This document shows positions 1 through 6,731 of a stretch of 10,262 bases of DNA, one piece after another. The notes under the pieces were generated by a model, which saw only the letters and a list, made by a program, of their open reading frames with translations, ran no database searches and had not been told where the DNA came from. How positions within the stretch are numbered: the stretch's first letter is position 1; the number at the start of each line of letters is the position of its first letter. The stretch is from Balneolales bacterium (GTDB taxonomy: Bacteria; Bacteroidota; Rhodothermia; Balneolales; Natronogracilivirgulaceae), in the NCBI GenBank assembly GCA_007133875.1, contig SLLW01000336.1, positions 1 through 10,262 of the forward strand, given 5' to 3'. The position numbers and the translations under genes were made by a program.

Positions 1-1
1 C

Positions 2-424
2 ATTCCCCTCTTTTCTCCGGAACATTTCCGGAAAGCCTCCTCAAAAGATCCGTTCAAGAGAAAGCAGCTGCGTGAAGGGCTCAAGCAGCTCTCCGAAGAA
101 GGCGTGGTTAATGTATTTGAAATGCCCCACGGTGTAGGCAACGAACTGCTGCTTGGCACGGTGGGAGCTTTGCAGTTTGAAGTGGTGGAACACCGTATGA
201 AAACCGAATACAAGGCAGATATTGCCCTTTCAACAACATCATACATGGCCGCACGCTGGCTTCCGGATGACAAAAAGGTGATCGAGAAACTAAAGGCGTC
301 TTATTCCACGAATGTTACCTTCGATATCGAAGGCAATCCCATTGTACTTTTTGAAAGCCAGTATGCTTTGAACTCGGCTGTCGAAGCCGTTGGAGAGGAG
401 AACCTGTTACAATTCAAAAAATGA
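2..424 (+). CDS. prfC: Peptide chain release factor 3, C-terminal part (partial at left edge)
   Basis: The last 140 residues of release factor 3 are visible, open through the left edge. RF3 is a ribosome-bound translational GTPase that recycles RF1/RF2 after peptide release. The visible part begins with a stretch containing FSPEHFR, then LKQLSEEGVVNVF and, about residues 55-67, GTVGALQFEVVEHR. This matches the family's conserved domain III segment (FxPEHFR, QLSEEGxxQxF, GAVGxLQFEVxxxR). The G domain lies outside the window, so GTPase motifs cannot be checked. EF-G-like paralogues are less likely because the LQFEVxxxR block is typical of RF3. An ATG at 104 lies inside the family-conserved region and is an internal methionine, not a start. 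The gene ends with TGA; a 5-bp hairpin follows but has no T-run. Confidence 0.93.
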   Translation: MPLFSPEHFRKASSKDPFKRKQLREGLKQLSEEGVVNVFEMPHGVGNELLLGTVGALQFEVVEHRMKTEYKADIALSTTSYMAARWLPDDKKVIEKLKASYSTNVTFDIEGNPIVLFESQYALNSAVEAVGEENLLQFKK

Positions 425-516
425 CCGGAAAAACCGGTACTATTTCGTTGCATTGCTGTAAGGATGAGCCGGGTTGCGGGTCTGATCTGTAAAACCGCGA
501 TTCATATCCCTGACAG

Positions 517-1071
517 ATGTTACGACGGAACTGGTTTTTCTGGATGGAGGCCCTGCAGATTACTCCCGGTGAGCGAAGGGTGATGATCAGCCTGATGGGA
601 GTCAATCTGATACTCATCGGGTTTGCCCTGTTCGGGCCGACCCGTACGATCTACGATGAGGAGTACTATCAGCCGGTAATTGAAGAATTCAGGCGATTGT
701 CCGCAATGGATGAAGAGGAGCAGGATGCCCTGTTTGCCCGTTACAAGCCACCATTGGAAGATGAGGTTGACCCGAGGAGTTTATTGGGTGATTACCAAAT
801 CGCAGGTGAGGTACCGAAGATCCTTGCCGCCGGGCCTTCGGAGAAAAGTGACGATAACGGAGATCACCGAGTGGAAGAGCGACTGAATATTCAAACAGCA
901 GGCCGGGATGAACTGATGTCCCTCTCTGGAATAGGGCCGGTTACGGCAGATCGGATTGTAAGGTATCGGCTTGACGAAGGGCCTTTTTCGGATCCGGATG
1001 ATTTGCTAAACGTTTCGGGTATCGGCCCTGTTACGTTGGATAACATCCGGGAGCTTATATACGTTGAATAG
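517..1071 (+). CDS. Membrane-anchored ComEA-like helix-hairpin-helix protein
   Basis: This 184-residue protein has two parts. The N-terminus carries basic and aromatic residues, then one hydrophobic segment at about residues 23-40 (MISLMGVNLILIGFALFG), probably an uncleaved membrane anchor. An acidic linker follows (about 45-125), rich in D and E. The C-terminus is a tandem helix-hairpin-helix module: LNIQTAGRDELMSLSGIGP, with hairpins SGIGPVTADRI (137-147) and SGIGPVTLDNI (167-177). This is the ComEA/ComEA-like domain, which binds double-stranded DNA without sequence specificity. ComEA proteins take up DNA during transformation, but many Bacteroidota carry anchored relatives of unknown role, so a competence function is only inferred. 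No com or pil gene lies nearby. The ATG at 517 has no clear ribosome binding site; an in-frame ATG at 544 is an alternative that keeps the whole membrane segment. Confidence 0.82.
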   Translation: MLRRNWFFWMEALQITPGERRVMISLMGVNLILIGFALFGPTRTIYDEEYYQPVIEEFRRLSAMDEEEQDALFARYKPPLEDEVDPRSLLGDYQIAGEVPKILAAGPSEKSDDNGDHRVEERLNIQTAGRDELMSLSGIGPVTADRIVRYRLDEGPFSDPDDLLNVSGIGPVTLDNIRELIYVE

Positions 1072-1093
1072 ACTCGGCTGGCTTTCGTATAAT
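1064..1093 (+). promoter_or_regulatory. Candidate sigma70-like promoter for porX
   Basis: A perfect TATAAT at 1088-1093 lies 18 bases after TTGAAT (1064-1069), which overlaps the stop codon region of the upstream helix-hairpin-helix gene. Transcription would begin near 1100 and leave a leader of about 57 nt before the porX ATG. The hexamers are read directly. Activity is inferred, and Bacteroidota sigma factors often prefer TTTG/TAnnTTTG instead. Confidence 0.42.
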
Positions 1094-1156
1094 CAGAAGG
1101 GTGCTATTCTCCGGATGATCTGCATAAGCGGTTAACCCTCAAATAATAAAGTTCTA

Positions 1157-2704
1157 ATGAGTATATCGATTCTATGGGTGGATGATGAAATCGAACAGCT
1201 GAAACCACTGATCCTGTTTTTGGAGAAAAAGGGATTCAAAGTCACACCTGTTACCAACGGGGAGGATGCCCTGTCACTGGTAGGAAAACAGCAGATCGAC
1301 ATTATTTTTCTGGACGAACAGATGCCGGGAATGGACGGCATCACCACATTGGGCGAGCTGAAAACCATTCAGCCGGGTATACCGGTGGTTATGATTACCA
1401 AAAGTGAAGAAGAGGAGATCATGGAGGATGCCATCGGCGGCAAGATTTCCGATTACCTCATTAAACCGGTGAATCCGAACCAGATACTCCTGACAGTAAA
1501 ACGAATTCTGGACCGGCGGCGCATCAGGGATGAAAAGTCAGCACAATCGTATCTCCGCAGTTTCAATGAGATTACCATGCTGATTAACGAACAGCCTGAG
1601 TGGAACGACTGGATCACCATCTACCGGCGCCTTACCAACTGGCAGTTGGAGCTGAAAAGCTCGGAAGAGGGTCTCCAGCAGGTGTTGCAGGATCAGTTTG
1701 AGACAGCCAATGCGGAATTTGGGAAATTTGTCGAAAATGAATACTACGACTGGTTGCGAAGTTCCAGAAGTGATCGCCCCATGTTGTCTCCGGATCTGAT
1801 AACAGAAGTGGTAATGCCGGTCATCGATGAAGGAAAAAGCACCTTTCTGTTTCTGATCGATTGCATGCGATATGACCAGTGGCTTGTATTTGAGCAGATG
1901 CTGGCCCCCTATTTTCAGATCGAAACCGACTTTTATTATTCGATCCTCCCGACAGCGACACCTTATTCCAGAAATGCCATTTTCTCAGGTTTGTATCCTT
2001 CCCAGATAGAGAAACACTATCCCAAGCTCTGGATGCAAAGCGATGAGAACGAGACCTCCCTGAATCAATATGAAGGAGAGTTGCTGACAGCGCTGTTCGA
2101 GCGGAAGAAGCGGGGGATCAAACCCAAATACGAGAAAATTCTTCAGACTGCTGAAGGGAAGAAAATTTCTGAAAAGATTATTAACTATACCCAGTCGGAT
2201 TTTAGCGCGTTTGTAATCAATTTTGTCGATACCCTGGTGCACTCCCGCTCCGATTCGCCGGTACTGAAGGAGATTGCCCCCGATGTATCTGCATTCCGGG
2301 AGCTGACCCGGACCTGGTTTGCCCACTCATCGCTTTTCCAAATGCTGAAAAAACTCTCGGGTGAGGATGTGAACATCATTATTACAACCGACCACGGATC
2401 TATCCGGGCAATGCGTGATACCAAGGTACTGGGAGACCGCGACACGTCCACAAGTCTCCGGTACAAATACGGCCGGCATCTGAAATGCGACCGTAATTCC
2501 GCGATCTATATTGACCAACCAGCCGACTATTTTCTTCCAAGGGGTAAAATGAATACGAACTACATCATTGCCAAGGAAGATTACTATTTTGTCTACCCCA
2601 CGAATTACAACAAGTTTCAAAACAAATATCGGGACTCCTTTCAGCATGGAGGAGCCTCTATGGAGGAGATGATTCTTCCACTTGCCCGATTGCAACCCAA
2701 ATAG
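1157..2704 (+). CDS. porX: PorX-type response regulator with PglZ phosphodiesterase domain
   Basis: This 515-residue protein has a CheY-like receiver at about 1-120 followed by a helical linker and a PglZ (alkaline phosphatase superfamily) domain at about 200-515. The receiver is complete: acidic pair D9/D10, phosphoacceptor D53 in LDEQMPG, T81 and K103. The motif [19 protein letters not shown] followed by [14 protein letters not shown] is a hallmark of PorX. The PglZ metal site looks intact: D235 ([10 protein letters not shown]), a threonine in [10 protein letters not shown] (T266 or T268), D358 and H362 (FVDTLVH), D412-H413 (TTDHGS) and H497 (QHGG). In Porphyromonas and Flavobacterium, PorX with the histidine kinase PorY and sigma factor SigP controls type IX secretion genes, and the PglZ domain cleaves oligonucleotides. 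No kinase, SigP or secretion gene is in the window. The ATG at 1157 has no Shine-Dalgarno, only an A/T-rich leader, as is usual in this group. Confidence 0.93.
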   Translation: MSISILWVDDEIEQLKPLILFLEKKGFKVTPVTNGEDALSLVGKQQIDIIFLDEQMPGMDGITTLGELKTIQPGIPVVMITKSEEEEIMEDAIGGKISDYLIKPVNPNQILLTVKRILDRRRIRDEKSAQSYLRSFNEITMLINEQPEWNDWITIYRRLTNWQLELKSSEEGLQQVLQDQFETANAEFGKFVENEYYDWLRSSRSDRPMLSPDLITEVVMPVIDEGKSTFLFLIDCMRYDQWLVFEQMLAPYFQIETDFYYSILPTATPYSRNAIFSGLYPSQIEKHYPKLWMQSDENETSLNQYEGELLTALFERKKRGIKPKYEKILQTAEGKKISEKIINYTQSDFSAFVINFVDTLVHSRSDSPVLKEIAPDVSAFRELTRTWFAHSSLFQMLKKLSGEDVNIIITTDHGSIRAMRDTKVLGDRDTSTSLRYKYGRHLKCDRNSAIYIDQPADYFLPRGKMNTNYIIAKEDYYFVYPTNYNKFQNKYRDSFQHGGASMEEMILPLARLQPK

Positions 2705-2785
2705 GAATAATCACTGATCTGGAAGGAGTGTAATTGCTGACCGTCCGGATATCATTCATTACTTAGTCCATCAGGAATAAACAAC

Positions 2786-3235
2786 GTGTCATCGTCAGGC
2801 ATAAAACAACTTGTTACAAAAATGGTATCCGGAAGTGTTGATGAAACGGTTGGTGCCGGGGAGCAGTTTGCTGACAAGCTGAAGCAGGGTGATGTCGTAT
2901 TACTCAATGGAGACCTGGGAGCCGGGAAAACACATTTTGTAAAGGGGGTCGCCCGTTATTTCGGCATTCCGGAAGAGGAAGTGCAATCTCCCACATTTGC
3001 CCTGGTTCATGAATATTCCGGAAATATCCCGGTGTATCATCTGGATTGCTACCGTTTACAGGATCAGGCCCGTGCACTTGAAATCGGCCTGGAAGAGTAT
3101 GTGGACGGTGACGGAATATGCCTGATTGAGTGGCCGGATGTAATCACTCCGCTTCTGCCGGGAACATACTGGATAATTGAAATCGAACATGTCAGCGAAC
3201 ATGAGCGTGAGATTTCGATTCATCAATCGGCCTGA
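2786..3235 (+). CDS. tsaE: tRNA threonylcarbamoyladenosine biosynthesis ATPase TsaE
   Basis: TsaE is the ATPase that cycles the TsaB-TsaD complex during synthesis of t6A at position 37 of ANN-decoding tRNAs, in the cytoplasm. The 149 residues match the family's usual size. The Walker A motif is GDLGAGKT (42-49), followed by the family-specific SPTF (68-71), HLDCYR (85-90) and IEWP (114-117). The longest frame starts with GTG at 2786; an ATG at 2822 (residue 13) would also keep the whole fold, and neither has a convincing ribosome binding site. It lies 81 bases after porX on the same strand with no terminator seen between them, so co-transcription is plausible. From memory, porX and tsaE are neighbours in other Bacteroidota too, which would strengthen both calls. 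Confidence 0.93.
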   Translation: MSSSGIKQLVTKMVSGSVDETVGAGEQFADKLKQGDVVLLNGDLGAGKTHFVKGVARYFGIPEEEVQSPTFALVHEYSGNIPVYHLDCYRLQDQARALEIGLEEYVDGDGICLIEWPDVITPLLPGTYWIIEIEHVSEHEREISIHQSA

Positions 3236-3264
3236 ATTTTGTATCTTGTTCCCTCTTTTTCATT

Positions 3265-3546
3265 ATGGAAACAAAACGACTACCATATCGCATTGACCGG
3301 TTACCGGTAATACTTCCGTTTCATCGACGCGCCGTCAATGAACTGAATACCGGTGATCTGGTATACTATGGCCCGTGCCCGGAGTTTTACGGGATTGGCG
3401 AGGTGCTCAAGGTAGTTGAACGATACTGTATTGTGGATTTTCGCGGTACGGGTGAATACGGTATTCACAAGGATGCCTTTGAATCGAAATACCTGATCCC
3501 GATTCATAAACTGAACCTCTCCCATCTTTTGACAAACCTCAAATAG
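3265..3546 (+). CDS. Small protein of unknown function, possible SH3-like fold
   Basis: I do not recognise this 93-residue protein. It starts with ATG 29 bases after tsaE on the same strand and is probably in the same transcript. The N-terminus is basic (METKRLPYRIDRLP). The core, about residues 29-80, has an alternating pattern with glycines at turns: TGDLVYYGPCPEFYGIGEV, then VVERYCIVDFRGTGEYGIH, then LIPI. This looks like a small beta-barrel of the SH3/KOW type, but that is inference from pattern only. There is no signal peptide, membrane segment or catalytic motif. A leucine-rich tail (HKLNLSHLLTNL) may be a helix. Three features favour a real gene: natural amino-acid composition, operon-like spacing, and a stop just before the convergent symporter gene. 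Confidence 0.7.
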   Translation: METKRLPYRIDRLPVILPFHRRAVNELNTGDLVYYGPCPEFYGIGEVLKVVERYCIVDFRGTGEYGIHKDAFESKYLIPIHKLNLSHLLTNLK

Positions 3547-3548
3547 CG

Positions 3549-3579
3549 GCCGGCCGATACGTTTCGGTTTGATGCCGGC
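3549..3579. terminator. Possible bidirectional hairpin between convergent genes
   Basis: Only 40 bases separate two convergent stop codons. They hold GCCGGC at 3549-3554 and again at 3574-3579, able to pair, plus an inner CCGA/TCGG stem (3554-3557 with 3564-3567) followed by TTT. A 10-base perfect palindrome, CGGCCGGCCG, sits at 3547-3556. It lacks a long T-run on either strand, so terminator function is uncertain. Confidence 0.3.
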
Positions 3580-3586
3580 ACAGGTG

Positions 3587-4963
3587 CTATGAGCGATTCC
3601 GCCCAAAGGACCAGAGTACCATCGCTGTCAGCAAGCCGGGATAGAATGGCTCCCAGCCCAGAAAGGCATAATGATACATATCCTCACCGGTGATGGTCCC
3701 CATGATCAGCCACAGCGCTGAAACCGTGCAGGGAATGATCAGTGCCGGGACCGCAAAAGCAGGTTTGAGGCGGAAGAATGGCAGATATATTCCGAGGATC
3801 GGGATAAGCAACCCGGGAATCAGTGTTGAACCGATTACGTACCAGAGGGTCAGAACACTGGGGTATATTGCAATGAGGAGGATGGCCAGTAGTACAGAAA
3901 CAAGCATTGACCAACGGGTGATGGCCACACTTTTTTCCGGCCACCAATATTTGGCGATAAGGTCGCGCCCGAGTGTTTGTCCCGAGAGAAAAAGGGAACT
4001 GTCAAGGGTCGACATGATGGTCGCCAGTAGCGTGAGGATAAATAGACCGCTTAACCCAACCGGAAACAGGTAAGCGCCCAGCATGGGATAGACCAGCGCC
4101 GGGTTGGCAATCTCCCCGAGAATGACAAAGCCATAGAGCCCGGCAGTGACGGTGAACAGATCAAAGACAAACCAGAATCCAACAGAAACAAAAATGCCCC
4201 TTCTGGCAGTTGCCGGTGTTTTTGCCGCTGCTGCCCGCTGGTGGAAAGCGGGGTTCACAAATGTCCATAGTGCAATGAAAAACCAGACCAGAAGATATTG
4301 TACGCCGTGACCGCCAAGGGGCATGGTGTGAACTTCCGTCAATCGGTCTGTAAGCTGCATGGGCGATCCGGCATACCCATAGGCCATAATCAGCAGTAGT
4401 ACAAACCCGAAATACATCAATACCACCTGAAAAACATCAGTACGTATGACTGCCTGGAATCCGGAAATACTTACATAGGCAACAGAAAAAAGCGAGGTTG
4501 CGGTGGCGAACAGGAGAATATTGGCATCAGAGCCGATCAGAAACTGAAACAGCAGGCCGAGCATCAGGATGTAGGGTGCCGGGCTGATCATAAAAAAAAT
4601 GATAACCGCAGAGACCGCACCTGCTCGCGAAGTGTAGGTATCCGAGAGTGCTTCCGGAATGGTGAGGGCCTTGTTCTCACGGATTCGTCCTGCCAGAAAT
4701 ACGGCAAACAGAATGGCAAAAATATAATACGGCAACCCGAAGAGGACCCATTGTGATATTCCAAACTGATAACTGTATTCACCGACCCCGAGAATGCCAC
4801 CATACCAGGTTGAAACCAGTGTAGCCACGAAAGCCGGCAGGGTGAGGGTCCGGCCGGATAACAGAAAATTACTTTCGGTTTCGTTTTTCTGCCGTTTGTA
4901 GAGGCTGAGTGCAACCAGTACGACAAAATAGGCGGCAATAATGGTAATATCTATCCAGTGCAA
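3587..4963 (-). CDS. Sodium:solute symporter (SSS family), candidate thiamine or precursor transporter
   Basis: This 458-residue, highly hydrophobic protein has about twelve to thirteen membrane spans in the order of the SSS family (PanF/PutP relatives). The N-terminus (IDITIIAAYFVVLVALSLYKR), the early loop FLLSGRTLTLPAFVATLVST (33-52) and the segment ATIMSTLDSSLF (314-325) are typical. The serines and threonine in the last belong to the second sodium site. The protein imports a small solute with Na+, but sequence alone does not give the substrate. Its start is a TTG at 4963, only 12 bases after thiN ends and in the same reading frame; the next ATG lies far inside the fold. This tight coupling to thiN suggests thiamine, a thiamine precursor or a related vitamin. 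SSS-family vitamin carriers (PanF, and ThiV predicted by comparative genomics) give precedent. The substrate assignment is inference. Confidence 0.88.
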   Translation of the reverse strand: MHWIDITIIAAYFVVLVALSLYKRQKNETESNFLLSGRTLTLPAFVATLVSTWYGGILGVGEYSYQFGISQWVLFGLPYYIFAILFAVFLAGRIRENKALTIPEALSDTYTSRAGAVSAVIIFFMISPAPYILMLGLLFQFLIGSDANILLFATATSLFSVAYVSISGFQAVIRTDVFQVVLMYFGFVLLLIMAYGYAGSPMQLTDRLTEVHTMPLGGHGVQYLLVWFFIALWTFVNPAFHQRAAAAKTPATARRGIFVSVGFWFVFDLFTVTAGLYGFVILGEIANPALVYPMLGAYLFPVGLSGLFILTLLATIMSTLDSSLFLSGQTLGRDLIAKYWWPEKSVAITRWSMLVSVLLAILLIAIYPSVLTLWYVIGSTLIPGLLIPILGIYLPFFRLKPAFAVPALIIPCTVSALWLIMGTITGEDMYHYAFLGWEPFYPGLLTAMVLWSFGRNRS

Positions 4964-4975
4964 ATCGTCCGGGTT

Positions 4976-5605
4976 TTAAAAAAGTTGATCGGTTAATGTC
5001 GTCATGAACAACAACGTGCCGGATGTGTGCTGTATACGGATATCACCGTCCTGGGTTTTGTTGGAAGATCCGTCGCGCCGCCCGTTTTCAAGGTCTTCAT
5101 CATGTAACGGAAAAGTGAGGCCGAATGTCGTGATACCCGTTACCTTTCCGGAGAGCGGAAACAGGGAAACCAGATGATCCGGAGGCAACGAAATGGAAAA
5201 ATCCTGAGGTAAAATGCGTGAATACAGCGTTTGATCAAAAAAAGCGAGCCGGTCAAAACGGTTGTTCATCTGCTGTAAAACCGAGAGGTTTTTCAGGGTA
5301 TGGTCCAGGCGTCCGCCGGATGCACCGAGCACATCCACCCGCGTTGCGTTCATGGATGCGGCGTGATGAAGTGCCTTCTCCAGGTCGTTGGTCTCCTGAT
5401 CGGGATCGTGTATCATCCGCCCCTGATAAGCCGCTTCTGTCCGGTAACTGTCAAGATCGCCGATGATCAGGTCGGCAGGGATCCCAAGCATGGAAGTTGT
5501 ATTTCCAGCCCCATCAGTAGCAATGTAATAGTCGCACCGGGATAATAACTTTTCGAGCAAGAGCCTGGGGGGACTTTCCCCGTTGGCGAGGATCAGAATT
5601 CGCAT
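4976..5605 (-). CDS. thiN: Thiamine pyrophosphokinase
   Basis: The enzyme transfers pyrophosphate from ATP to thiamine to make thiamine diphosphate, in the cytoplasm. The 209 residues fit the family size. Visible motifs in order are ATDGA (29-33), IIGDLDS (47-53), DQETNDLEKAL (69-79), which holds the acidic metal/ATP-binding residues, GASGGRLDH (94-102), and a C-terminal thiamine-binding beta-sandwich with GSSN (179-182) and SGTLLFM (195-201). All key motifs are intact. The ATG at 5605 gives the expected MRILILANGE start. The sodium symporter follows directly, so the two are likely translated from one message. I looked for a TPP riboswitch upstream: the 91-base gap lacks the conserved CUGAGA and ACCUGAUCUGG-type blocks, so control is probably by the promoter. 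Confidence 0.93.
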   Translation of the reverse strand: MRILILANGESPPRLLLEKLLSRCDYYIATDGAGNTTSMLGIPADLIIGDLDSYRTEAAYQGRMIHDPDQETNDLEKALHHAASMNATRVDVLGASGGRLDHTLKNLSVLQQMNNRFDRLAFFDQTLYSRILPQDFSISLPPDHLVSLFPLSGKVTGITTFGLTFPLHDEDLENGRRDGSSNKTQDGDIRIQHTSGTLLFMTTLTDQLF

Positions 5606-5633
5606 GCTGCCATTTGGATGGGAGATTGAAGTT

Positions 5634-5661
5634 TTGAAAAGATGTCAGAAAACGTGATAAT
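5634..5661 (+). promoter_or_regulatory. Candidate promoter for the nrnA-type gene
   Basis: TTGAAA (5634-5639) and GATAAT (5656-5661) are separated by 16 bases, matching sigma70 consensus at five of six positions each. Transcription would start near 5668, about 29 nt before the ATG at 5697. The -10 overlaps that of the opposing thiN promoter candidate. Confidence 0.42.
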
Positions 5662-5686
5662 ATGCAGGTGATTGCATCCAAAACAA
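5657..5686 (-). promoter_or_regulatory. Candidate promoter for thiN-symporter operon
   Basis: On the minus strand, TTGTTT (5686-5681) lies 18 bases before TATTAT (5662-5657). Transcription would start near 5650, about 45 nt before the thiN ATG. The -35 match is weak (TTG only). Its -10 occupies the same base pairs as the plus-strand -10, so the two promoters could exclude one another. Confidence 0.3.
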
Positions 5687-5696
5687 AATAAACAAG

Positions 5697-6662
5697 ATGA
5701 TAAAGAAATTTGCGGAAGAGTTGGCAGGACATAAAAAGCCGGGCTTGATCTCACATATCAGTCCGGATGGTGATGCTATTGGCTCACAATTGGCGCTGTT
5801 TCATTGGTTCAGACAGAGAAAGATCGATGCCGTTATGTTCAACGATGACCCGGTCCCGTCTAACCTTACATGGCTGAAGCAGCATGAGCACATTCAGGTC
5901 CCGGAACAGGATCAACTGGATCAATGTGACTGTATTATTTTTGTGGACGGCAACCATCCCTCCCGGTTCGGTAAGAGTGCGCCGTTTTTGGAAGCAACAG
6001 ACAAACCGCTCTATCTCATCGATCACCATCTGGAACCGCCAAAGGAGCTCTTCCGGAACATGTGGTGGGATCACTCCGCAAGCTCTACGGCTTACCTGGT
6101 TTATGAACTTTTTGCTGAAACCGGTCTTGAACAGATAGACAAAGATGTTGCCGAAGCACTCTATTGTGGCATTGTAACCGACACCGGATCGTTCCGCTTT
6201 GATTCGGTTACCGCCGAAACACACTTTGCAATCGGCAAAATCATTGAAACCGGTGGCATCAAACCATCCGATATTCATGCTCAAATCTATGATGATAAAA
6301 ATCTGGATCAGTACCACCTTCTTGGAATGGCGTTAAATAATATTGAGCTCTATTGCGGCGACCGGGTGGCGACAACACATGTAACCGAGGATATGCTGAC
6401 GAAAACAGGCTGTACAGCAGAAGATATTGAGGGGTTTGTAAACTATCCGTTAAGTATCAAGGGCGTTGTCGTGTCGATGATCTTTCACGAACGTGAAGGA
6501 CGCGTAAAAGTCAGCCTTCGTGGAAAATCGGTGATGGATTTGAATCAGATTGCACGGAAATTTAATGGTGGCGGACATTTCAACGCCGCAGGAGCCTGGC
6601 ATTCCGGACCGATTTCTAAAGCCAAAGAAGATCTGGTTTCGGCTCTTGCCGACATGTTTTGA
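5697..6662 (+). CDS. nrnA: DHH-family phosphoesterase, NrnA-type nanoRNase / pAp phosphatase
   Basis: This 321-residue protein has the two-domain DHH-DHHA1 layout of NrnA, which degrades very short RNAs and 3'-phosphoadenosine 5'-phosphate. DHH domain motifs are all present: H20 and the run SPDGDAIGS (22-30), D84 in FVDGNHPSRFG, the signature D109-H110-H111 (LIDHH), and D162 in GIVTDTGSFRFDS. The C-terminal DHHA1 domain contains the substrate-binding GGGH (291-294), followed by NAAGA. The length fits NrnA (about 310-340) and is far short of RecJ. The ATG at 5697 follows an A-rich leader (aaaacaaaataaacaag), with no classic Shine-Dalgarno. The exact substrate choice (oligoRNA, pAp or cyclic-dinucleotide products such as pGpG) cannot be read from the sequence. 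It is transcribed divergently from thiN. Confidence 0.9.
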   Translation: MIKKFAEELAGHKKPGLISHISPDGDAIGSQLALFHWFRQRKIDAVMFNDDPVPSNLTWLKQHEHIQVPEQDQLDQCDCIIFVDGNHPSRFGKSAPFLEATDKPLYLIDHHLEPPKELFRNMWWDHSASSTAYLVYELFAETGLEQIDKDVAEALYCGIVTDTGSFRFDSVTAETHFAIGKIIETGGIKPSDIHAQIYDDKNLDQYHLLGMALNNIELYCGDRVATTHVTEDMLTKTGCTAEDIEGFVNYPLSIKGVVVSMIFHEREGRVKVSLRGKSVMDLNQIARKFNGGGHFNAAGAWHSGPISKAKEDLVSALADMF

Positions 6663-6720
6663 TAAAAGACCCCATAACGCTATGTGTATTTTCCAACCAG
6701 AAATGAATCGTAAACCAAAC

Positions 6721-6726
6721 AGGTGA
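6721..6726 (+). promoter_or_regulatory. Shine-Dalgarno that decides the lipoprotein start
   Basis: AGGTGA lies five bases before an ATG at 6732. A longer frame beginning at GTG 6723 would start inside this site, so ATG 6732 is the better start. Such a clear site stands out because most genes here have none. Confidence 0.6.
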
Positions 6727-6731
6727 CCACC

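Noticed and set aside
424..438. ACCGG-AAAAA-CCGGT hairpin right after prfC, as a terminator
   Set aside because: The stem is only 5 bp and is followed by ACTATTTCG rather than a T-run, so intrinsic termination is not supported.
1985..2695. Overlapping minus-strand open frames under porX
   Set aside because: Shadows of the PglZ domain coding frame, with no family resemblance and no start signals.
3690..4073. 127-residue plus-strand open frame
   Set aside because: It lies wholly antisense to the symporter, is rich in arginine and methionine with no recognisable domain, and the symporter frame carries strong family motifs.
4961..4985. T-run at the thiN stop codon as a frameshift or read-through site making a ThiN-symporter fusion
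   Set aside because: The minus-strand TTTTTTA is not in the phase needed for -1 slippage, and the symporter lies in the same frame behind a TAA, so only stop read-through could fuse them. A TTG restart is simpler.
5606..5696. TPP riboswitch upstream of thiN
   Set aside because: The gap is only 91 bases, and the conserved CTGAGA and ACCTGATCTGG-type segments are absent on the minus strand.
5784..6317. 177-residue minus-strand open frame
   Set aside because: It is antisense to the DHH phosphoesterase, whose catalytic motifs are intact on the other strand.
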